Below are positions 51,946 through 57,969 of a stretch of DNA of 57,969 bases, piece after piece; position 1 is the stretch's first letter; each line of letters begins with the position of its first letter. Source of the DNA: Deferribacter abyssi (GTDB lineage: Bacteria; Chrysiogenota; Deferribacteres; Deferribacterales; Deferribacteraceae). Location: NCBI RefSeq assembly GCF_049472655.1, contig NZ_JAQNCS010000017.1, positions 1 to 57,969 on the forward strand, given 5' to 3'. The position numbers and the translations under genes are program-made. The notes beneath the pieces are model-generated. The model was given only the letters and a program-made list of their open reading frames with translations. It made no database searches and was not told the DNA's origin.

Positions 51946-53233
51946 AAAGAGGTTAATCTACCTATCTATAGTTATATCATTATTACTAATAGCTACATTT
52001 ACAATTATAACCTTTAAAATAAATAATGTATACGCAGCCAAATATAGTAAATATGAGCTTTTAGAAAAATTTACTAACGTAATGTCTATAATACAAGAAA
52101 ATTATGTAGAAAAAGTTGACACAGAAAAACTCATAAATGGTGCCATTAAGGGTATGCTACAAGAACTTGATCCTCATTCCAACTATTTTAATAAGGATAT
52201 GTTTAAAGAGTTTCAGATTGAAACAAAAGGTGAGTTTGGAGGATTAGGAATAACAATAGGTATTAAAAATAATATCTTAACAGTTATTGCTCCATTAGAA
52301 GATACTCCAGCATTTAAAGCAGGAATTAAAGCTGGAGATAAAATAATAAAAATTAATGGTAAATCCACAGCTAATATAACATTAGAAGAAGCTGTTAAAA
52401 AACTAAGAGGAAAACCAGGCACGAAAGTTACAATTACAATTTTTAGAAAAGGGGTTGATAAACCTTTTGATGTAACAATTACTAGAGCTATAATAAAAAT
52501 CAAGGCAGTAAAATATAAAAAATATGGTGATATTGGTTATATTAAACTTACTAGTTTTAAAAATAACGCTTCTAAAGAAGTAATCAACGCTCTCTCAGAA
52601 CTAGAAAAAGAAAAAATCAAAGGTTTAATATTTGATTTAAGGAATAATCCTGGTGGATTGTTAAATGAAGCAATTAATGTATCAAGTATTTTTATCCCTG
52701 CAGGTAAAACTGTTGTTTTTACCAAAGATCGTAATGGTAAAGAAAGACATTATAAATCCAGGCTTCTTTCATACAGAAACCTCAAAATACCTTTGGTTGT
52801 TCTTATTAATGAAGGTTCTGCTTCGGCATCAGAAATTTTTTCAGGTGCAATGCAAGACTACGGTAGAGCAATTATAATTGGAAAAACTTCCTTTGGTAAA
52901 GCAAGTGTTCAAACAATTATTCCTTTAAATGACGGTTCCGCAGTAAAAATTACTACAGCTAGATATTATACACCAAATGGCAATTCTATTCAAAATGTAG
53001 GAATAAAGCCCGATATAGTGATTCCAGAAGGAAAAATCGTAATAGAAAATAACCACCCTATTATAAAAGAAAAAGATTTAGAAAATCATTTGACCAATGA
53101 TAAGTTAGAAGATAATACTACTAATATTACAGAGAATCAATTAGAAGATAACTTAAATAATGATCTACAACTTAGATTTGCGATGGACATTATGAAAGGT
53201 TTGATAAAATATGGCAACAAAGAGGAAAATTAG
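51938..53233 (+). CDS. ctpA: C-terminal processing peptidase (S41 family)
   Basis: A periplasmic serine protease anchored by an N-terminal helix (about 7-27). 431 residues: a CtpA N-terminal region, a PDZ domain (about 98-180, IAPLEDTPAFKAGIKAGDKI) and the S41 core with catalytic Ser296 (NEGSASASEIF) and Lys321 (TSFGKASVQT), separated by the expected 25 residues. The C-terminal tail is Asn/Glu-rich. Known substrates in other bacteria include peptidoglycan hydrolases, fitting its place after envC. Overlaps envC by 8 bp. Confidence 0.94.
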   Translation: MNKKRLIYLSIVISLLLIATFTIITFKINNVYAAKYSKYELLEKFTNVMSIIQENYVEKVDTEKLINGAIKGMLQELDPHSNYFNKDMFKEFQIETKGEFGGLGITIGIKNNILTVIAPLEDTPAFKAGIKAGDKIIKINGKSTANITLEEAVKKLRGKPGTKVTITIFRKGVDKPFDVTITRAIIKIKAVKYKKYGDIGYIKLTSFKNNASKEVINALSELEKEKIKGLIFDLRNNPGGLLNEAINVSSIFIPAGKTVVFTKDRNGKERHYKSRLLSYRNLKIPLVVLINEGSASASEIFSGAMQDYGRAIIIGKTSFGKASVQTIIPLNDGSAVKITTARYYTPNGNSIQNVGIKPDIVIPEGKIVIENNHPIIKEKDLENHLTNDKLEDNTTNITENQLEDNLNNDLQLRFAMDIMKGLIKYGNKEEN

Positions 53234-54377
53234 TAAAAAGACTAAGAAAAAGAAAAAACAACTTATTCCACCAGCGGTTATCGTTGGTGGAATTTTTTTT
53301 GTAATGGTACTTCTTATTATTCTTGCTGTAATAAACATTAAGGTAAATAACCTTAAAAGGGATTTAACAGTTGAAAAAACAAGGTTCAATTATGCAAAAC
53401 AAGTAGAAAAAGATATTAAAGCAATATTTTTTGATCTAGAAATTGACAAGGATTTTGTCAAACATGAATTTATCAAAAAAAACAATAAAATTCTTTTAAA
53501 ATATTATTTAAGTCTTAATGAAAATAAAATAGATACAGTTTTTTATAACCTTGGGAATTTGCTTAAGAAAGAAAATTTTAAGATAAAATATTTTGATGAA
53601 AATGAATTATACGCTAAAAACGAATTAATTGAAATTGTTATTAAAATATCAAAAATTATAAAATTAGATAATAACAAAAACAAAAAAATATATTCTAATA
53701 AAAATGATCATGTTAATAAAAGATTAGTAATAATAATTGATGATTGTGGTAATAATATTAAGTTAGCTAAAAAACTTGCATCTCTACCCTATCCTATAAC
53801 GATGTCTATTATCCCTTTTTTAAAACACTCAAGAGAAACAGCAAAAATTGCAAGACAGTATAACAAAACTGTCTTTTTACATCTTCCAATGCAACCTAAA
53901 ACCTATCCAAACACTGATCCAGGTAAAGGAGCAATTTACCTTAATACACCAAAGTCTTTGATTGAAATTATCATAAAAAAAGATATAGATAATCTTGGAA
54001 TCATCGACGGAGTAAACAATCATATGGGCTCAGCATTAACAGAAAATAAAGAAAAAATGCAACAGGTGCTAAGTATACTAAAAAAATATACAGATACTTT
54101 TATTGATAGTCATACTAGCACTAAAACAGTCGCATATGAAGTATGTAAATCTTTAAAACTTAAATGTGGTATAAATAGAAAGTTTATCGACAATCTAGAC
54201 AATAGAAATTATATCCGTAAAAAATTATACGAATCATTATCCCTTTTTGAAAAATACAATACAATAATAATTATTGGTCACTTAAAAGAAAATACTATTC
54301 AAGTCTTAGAAGAAGAACTACCACAATTACGGCAAAAAGGAATTACAATTTCAAGAATAGAAGAGGTGATAAATTAG
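53211..54377 (+). CDS. Divergent polysaccharide deacetylase family protein
   Basis: 388 residues. A Lys-rich N-terminus and one membrane helix (about 20-45) precede a variable region, then the conserved domain from about residue 175: LVIIIDDCGNN, PYPITMSIIPFLKHSRETAKIA, VFLHLPMQPKTYPNTDPG, GVNNHMGSALTE, FIDSHTS. The Asp and His positions recall NodB deacetylases, but the family (often beside ctpA and envC) is divergent and its substrate is unproven. Inferred to modify peptidoglycan or another envelope glycan in the periplasm. It overlaps ctpA by 23 bp. Confidence 0.85.
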   Translation: MATKRKISKKTKKKKKQLIPPAVIVGGIFFVMVLLIILAVINIKVNNLKRDLTVEKTRFNYAKQVEKDIKAIFFDLEIDKDFVKHEFIKKNNKILLKYYLSLNENKIDTVFYNLGNLLKKENFKIKYFDENELYAKNELIEIVIKISKIIKLDNNKNKKIYSNKNDHVNKRLVIIIDDCGNNIKLAKKLASLPYPITMSIIPFLKHSRETAKIARQYNKTVFLHLPMQPKTYPNTDPGKGAIYLNTPKSLIEIIIKKDIDNLGIIDGVNNHMGSALTENKEKMQQVLSILKKYTDTFIDSHTSTKTVAYEVCKSLKLKCGINRKFIDNLDNRNYIRKKLYESLSLFEKYNTIIIIGHLKENTIQVLEEELPQLRQKGITISRIEEVIN

Positions 54378-54379
54378 TT

Positions 54380-55369
54380 ATGCTTGTATTAGGAATTGAG
54401 ACATCTTGTGATGAAACTTCTATGGCAATTTATGATTCTAAAAAAGGAATCAAAGGGAGTATTATCTCGTCACAAATAAATTTGCATAAAAAATTTGGTG
54501 GTGTTGTACCAGAAATTGCTTCAAGAAATCATCTATTAAAATTAGAAGATATATTCTTAACACTGTTGAATGATACAAAAATCGATAAAAAAGATATTGA
54601 TTTAATAGGAGTAACCAATACTCCAGGACTTATTGGTTCGCTTTTTGTAGGAGTAGCTTTTGCAAAAGGACTTGCATATGGTCTTAAAAAACCTTTAGTA
54701 CCGGTTAACCACCTTGCTGCACATACTTTATCATGTGAAATAGAAAATCCCACACTAAAACCTCCTTATTTGTCATTCATAATTTCTGGCGGGCATACCC
54801 ATATATATAAAGTTGATAAAGCATATAATTTCTATCTTTTATCTCATACTGTTGATGATGCCGTTGGTGAATGTTATGACAAAGTAGCTAAAATGATGAA
54901 TTTGCCTTATCCCGGAGGTCCTGAAATTGAAAAGCTAGCACTAAAAGGAGATGAGTATAAAATAAAATTTCCTGTTGCATTAAAAAATAGTACTAACTTT
55001 TCCTTTAGTGGACTAAAAACTGCAGTATTAAATGTTTTGGAGAAAAAGGAATATTTGTTAGAAGATATAGCAGCTTCTTTTCAGTTTGCAATATTTAATA
55101 ATTTTATAAACAAATTAGATAAAATTATTTATAAATCTAAAATAAAGAAAATATTAATTTCAGGTGGAGTTTCTGCAAACAGTTATTTGAGAAATAAGCT
55201 ATCAACTTATTATAGCACAAAAGGAATAAAGCTATTTTTCCCATCAAAAAGACTCTGTACTGACAATGGAGACATGATTGCTTATACAGCCTACAAATTT
55301 TTTAATAAAAGAAAGTTTATGGGAGTAAAAGAAACCGCATACGATGTTATGCCATATATCACTAACTAA
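54380..55369 (+). CDS. tsaD: tRNA N6-adenosine threonylcarbamoyltransferase
   Basis: Transfers threonylcarbamoyl to A37 of ANN-reading tRNAs, with TsaB and TsaE. A 329-residue ASKHA-fold protein: LGIETSCDETS at the N-terminus, metal-binding His111 and His115 (NHLAAH), SFIISGGHTHIY, and KKILISGGVSANSYLR with late CTDNGDMIA. It follows the deacetylase gene by 2 bp and its end overlaps the dus gene by 26 bp. Confidence 0.96.
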   Translation: MLVLGIETSCDETSMAIYDSKKGIKGSIISSQINLHKKFGGVVPEIASRNHLLKLEDIFLTLLNDTKIDKKDIDLIGVTNTPGLIGSLFVGVAFAKGLAYGLKKPLVPVNHLAAHTLSCEIENPTLKPPYLSFIISGGHTHIYKVDKAYNFYLLSHTVDDAVGECYDKVAKMMNLPYPGGPEIEKLALKGDEYKIKFPVALKNSTNFSFSGLKTAVLNVLEKKEYLLEDIAASFQFAIFNNFINKLDKIIYKSKIKKILISGGVSANSYLRNKLSTYYSTKGIKLFFPSKRLCTDNGDMIAYTAYKFFNKRKFMGVKETAYDVMPYITN

Positions 55370-56315
55370 AAATCTAATTTTAGATAAAATAAAAAAAAAT
55401 AAAATGGTTGCAGCTCCCCTTGCAGGTATTACTACTTTACCATTTAGAAGGATATTAAGAAAATTCTTTGATGGTATTATATTTACAGAAATGGTTTCAG
55501 TAGAAGGTATAAAAAGAAAAGTTAAAAAAACTTTAAATTATATTGAAATTACAGAAAATGATCATCCAGTTTTTTTGCAGCTATTTGGCTATGAACCTAC
55601 ATCATTTTATAATGCTATAAAAGTATGCGAAGAGGTATCAAATCCAGATGGTTACGATCTTAATGCAGGTTGTCCTGTAAAAAAAGTGTTAAAATCCTAT
55701 GCGGGATCATATCTTTTGAAAGACTTAAAACAGTTGAGAGAAATTGTCAAAAATATGAGAAAAGCCACTGATAAACCAATTTCTGTCAAAACAAGACTTG
55801 GTTGGGATGAGAAGTCTTATGTTTACAAGGAAATCTTAAAGATTTGTGAAGGTGAAGGTGTTGATATTCTCACTTTTCACGCAAGAACAAAATCTCAAAT
55901 GTTTAGTGGAGAAACTAACTTAATGGCATTAAATGAGATTGTAAATCTTAAAAAAAATATTTTATTGATAGGCAATGGTAATATTTACGACCGTATTAGT
56001 TTTTATAAGATGCTTGATACAGGTGTAGATGCTGTGATGATTGGCAGAGCAATGATGAAAGCACCATGGATATTTTCTGCAATTAAGAAAGATAAAGATG
56101 TATATAATTTTTTGAGTTTAGAAGATAAAAAACAGCTTATTATTGAACTTTTACAATACGAAAAGGCATTTAGAAAAAACTATCTTGATATAGTCAGAAA
56201 ATATTCCATATGGTTTTTAAAAGGATATAAAAATTCATCTGATTTTAGAAAAAAAATTTACCAAATTAAAACTGAAAATGAATTCTTAAAGTTACTGGAG
56301 GGTTTCGTTGAATAA
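55344..56315 (+). CDS. dus: tRNA-dihydrouridine synthase (DusB-like)
   Basis: An FMN enzyme that reduces specific uridines in tRNA. 323 residues as read from ATG 55344, inside tsaD; an internal ATG at 55404 (MVAAPLAGI) would drop 20 residues, and neither has a clear ribosome site. VAAPLAGITTLPFRRIL, catalytic Cys110 (NAGCPVKKVLKSYAGS), VKTRLGWDE, LTFHARTKSQMFSG and LIGNGNIYD...VDAVMIGRAMM are family signatures. It is close to DusB in order of motifs. Confidence 0.9.
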   Translation: MLCHISLTKNLILDKIKKNKMVAAPLAGITTLPFRRILRKFFDGIIFTEMVSVEGIKRKVKKTLNYIEITENDHPVFLQLFGYEPTSFYNAIKVCEEVSNPDGYDLNAGCPVKKVLKSYAGSYLLKDLKQLREIVKNMRKATDKPISVKTRLGWDEKSYVYKEILKICEGEGVDILTFHARTKSQMFSGETNLMALNEIVNLKKNILLIGNGNIYDRISFYKMLDTGVDAVMIGRAMMKAPWIFSAIKKDKDVYNFLSLEDKKQLIIELLQYEKAFRKNYLDIVRKYSIWFLKGYKNSSDFRKKIYQIKTENEFLKLLEGFVE

Positions 56316-56934
56316 AAATAAAATAAACACTATAATTTACGATTGTGATGGTGTACTTTTCGATAGTGAGGAAGCTGTTTTAGCATATTATGACTTTATT
56401 TGTGAAAAATTTAACCTTCCAAAAATTCAAAGAGATAATCATGAAGAAGTGAAAAAAGCTTTAATGAAAACAAATGAAGAAATCATCAGAATGTTAACAG
56501 ATAATGAGATGCTTATAGAAAAAATATTAGAATTTGCAAAAAATATGAATTTTAAGCAATTTTTAAATTTAATGAAACCAGAAAAAAAATTAAAAGAAAC
56601 TTTAAATATACTATATAACAACGGTTATAATTTAGCAATTTTTACAAACAGGGGCCAATCACTTCATTATTTATTAGATCATTTTGGACTTAATAAATAT
56701 TTTAAAATCAAAATTACTTCCTTTGACGTAAAAAATCCAAAACCTAATCCAGAAGGTATTTACAAAATCTTAGATTTCTTCCAAATAAAACCAGAAAATG
56801 CTCTTTATATTGGAGATACTACGAATGATCTATATGCTGCAAAAAATGCAAAAGTCATGTTTGTAGCTTATAAAAACAAGTTGGAAGATTCTCCAATAAT
56901 TCATAACCACATGGAAATTTTGAATTTTTTATGA
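56308..56934 (+). CDS. HAD-family hydrolase
   Basis: 208 residues. Motif I YDCDGVLFDSEE (Asp12, Asp14), motif II IFTNRG, motif III Lys in VKNPKPNPEG, motif IV YIGDTTNDLYAAKNA. The helical cap is of the phosphoglycolate-phosphatase/beta-phosphoglucomutase type. The start is TTG 56308, set by GGAGGG 6 nt upstream. Substrate unknown. It overlaps dus and, by ATGA, the transporter gene. Confidence 0.85.
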   Translation: MNKNKINTIIYDCDGVLFDSEEAVLAYYDFICEKFNLPKIQRDNHEEVKKALMKTNEEIIRMLTDNEMLIEKILEFAKNMNFKQFLNLMKPEKKLKETLNILYNNGYNLAIFTNRGQSLHYLLDHFGLNKYFKIKITSFDVKNPKPNPEGIYKILDFFQIKPENALYIGDTTNDLYAAKNAKVMFVAYKNKLEDSPIIHNHMEILNFL

Positions 56935-57788
56935 TTTATTTAAAATTAATTTTATCAACTATATTCTGGGGAGCATCATTTACAGCTGGAAAAGTAGCTG
57001 TTAAATATCTTCCTATTTTTTCTGTTGCTTTTTTTAGGTTTTTAATTAGTTCAATGATATTTGTTTTAATTATCAATCGAAGTATTACACGCTTCAATAA
57101 AAAAAAATTTCTTATGTGTTTCATAGGCGGATTCACAGGAATATTTCTTTATAATATATTTTTTTTGAAAGGGTTAGACCTCACAGATGCATCAAAAGCT
57201 TCAATTATCGTTGCAATAAATCCTGCTATTACTGCATTAATAACGCATCTTTTTTTAAAAGAAAAATTAAAAGTTTTAAATTATATTGGCTTGATATTAT
57301 CATTCATTGGTTTACTATTTATTATCACAAACGGCCATATTGACAAAACAGCTTTTTTAAATCTTAACATTGGTGATATTCTAATAGTATTTGCAGCTTT
57401 ATCTTGGTCTGCTTACACAATTTTTGGCAAAATGGCTCTTAACACACTTTCTCCAATTGAATCAACAGCATATTCCATATTCTGGGGTACTACATTACTA
57501 ATACCTTTTGCTATAAATGACTTTTTTACAAAAAGTCTGGTTTTTAATTTTAATGTAGCATTATCTTTGATTGTATTATCTGTGTTTGCAACAATATTAG
57601 GTTTTATATGGTTTTATAACGGAATTAAAGAAATAGGAGCAACTCGAGCTTCAGTATTTATATATCTAGTACCTGTCTTTGGAACACTTTTTGGCATAAT
57701 TATTTTACATGAGCAACTAACTAGCTATATGATACTAGGTGGGCTACTAACGATTTTAGGAGTCTATATTACGAATAAAAAACTTTAA
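56931..57788 (+). CDS. EamA/DMT-family permease
   Basis: 285 residues, ten predicted helices in two EamA repeats (about 1-135 and 145-285). Typical segments: WGASFTAGKVAVKYLP at the N-terminus, DASKASIIVAINPAITALI, ALSWSAYTIFGKMAL and ASVFIYLVPVFGTLFGIIILHE. Such carriers export amino acids or other small metabolites; substrate unknown. It is last in its operon and its stop overlaps the converging permease gene by 4 bp. Confidence 0.88.
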   Translation: MIYLKLILSTIFWGASFTAGKVAVKYLPIFSVAFFRFLISSMIFVLIINRSITRFNKKKFLMCFIGGFTGIFLYNIFFLKGLDLTDASKASIIVAINPAITALITHLFLKEKLKVLNYIGLILSFIGLLFIITNGHIDKTAFLNLNIGDILIVFAALSWSAYTIFGKMALNTLSPIESTAYSIFWGTTLLIPFAINDFFTKSLVFNFNVALSLIVLSVFATILGFIWFYNGIKEIGATRASVFIYLVPVFGTLFGIIILHEQLTSYMILGGLLTILGVYITNKKL

Positions 57789-57969
57789 ACTCTATGTGTT
57801 TTAAATTTAACTTCCAAATACCTAGTTATATGTGATAAAATTGCATTTATTACTAAATATATAAGAGTAATAACTATCCAGATTTCAAAAACCAAATAAG
57901 TGGATGCCATAAGCTCCATCCCCTGAAAAGTCAACTCAGGTATAGATATGACCGATAATATAGCAGAAT
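57785..57969 (-). CDS. Amino-acid ABC transporter permease, C-terminal fragment
   Basis: Reading the minus strand from the window edge gives 60 codons ending at TAA (57785-57787); the gene continues beyond the window. The fragment begins SAILSVISIPELTFQGMEL, continues through a membrane helix (FEIWIVITLIYLVINAIL) and ends SHITRYLEVKFKTHRV. The SVI-PELTF-G block and the terminal S-L-R-LE pattern are typical of the His/Glu/Gln permease family (HisM/GlnP-like) that imports polar amino acids. Confidence 0.75.
   Translation of the reverse strand, partial: SAILSVISIPELTFQGMELMASTYLVFEIWIVITLIYLVINAILSHITRYLEVKFKTHRV

Overview
The window is about 58 kb of a very AT-rich bacterial chromosome (roughly 30% GC by eye). 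It is densely packed with housekeeping genes, many joined by ATGA, TAATG or longer overlaps. The outer-membrane lipid-transport genes (Mla type), SPOR protein, FtsEX/EnvC-like set and ArgA-like acetyltransferase indicate a diderm. The B12-dependent ribonucleotide reductase, an MqnD (futalosine-route menaquinone) gene, citramalate synthase and a CydA-like pair with a cytochrome c tail suggest an anaerobic or microaerophilic respirer. Gene content and base composition fit Deferribacterota (a Deferribacter-like organism). That assignment is inference; there is no rRNA in the window to test it. I saw no mobile element, CRISPR array, tRNA or rRNA.

Layout. (1) 1-6580, minus strand: nrdJ; a two-gene operon of CydA-superfamily membrane proteins, one carrying a CxxCH haem-c domain; a 492-bp intergenic stretch with a strong hairpin; ald. 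(2) 6872-28428, plus strand: accA-mutL-miaA; an aspartate-family operon hom - phosphoglycerate-mutase-like proposed homoserine kinase - lysC - cimA; cheW-recG; a SWIM zinc-finger gene; carB-pyrK-pyrD; then a small Cys-rich protein, a HAD phosphatase, an adenosine-type deaminase and purB. (3) 28513-40802, minus strand: a long run reading from a DUF3568-like lipoprotein through an ArgA-like acetyltransferase, pmbA, prfB, alr, mlaE-mlaF-mlaD, a MoaD-like protein and mqnD, then an ICMT-like methyltransferase, a lipid kinase and a hybrid sensor kinase. (4) 40837-41327: divergent promoters, an Rrf2-type Fe-S regulator with a dyad in its own promoter, and a hairpin shared by the converging rrf2 and hemY ends. 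(5) 41311-46246, minus strand: argS, a SPOR protein, a PgaB-like glycosidase and hemY. (6) 46389-57788, plus strand: a membrane protein with a zinc-ribbon-like motif, a DUF4388 protein, a 71-residue protein, ftsE, ftsX, an EnvC-like activator, ctpA, a divergent polysaccharide deacetylase, tsaD, dus, a HAD hydrolase and an EamA transporter. The window ends in the C-terminus of a minus-strand amino-acid ABC permease.

How the genes fit together. The aspartate operon can supply lysine, threonine and methionine precursors, and CimA gives isoleucine from pyruvate without threonine. The mla genes look like a compact phospholipid-transport system in which MlaD is fused to a beta-rich, probably outer-membrane, domain. 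The 46-54 kb operon links three poorly known proteins to the FtsEX-EnvC division-hydrolysis pathway and envelope proteolysis. The best candidates for under-described biology are the CydA-like/cytochrome c pair, the MCE-barrel fusion, the FtsEX-linked trio and the putative homoserine kinase.
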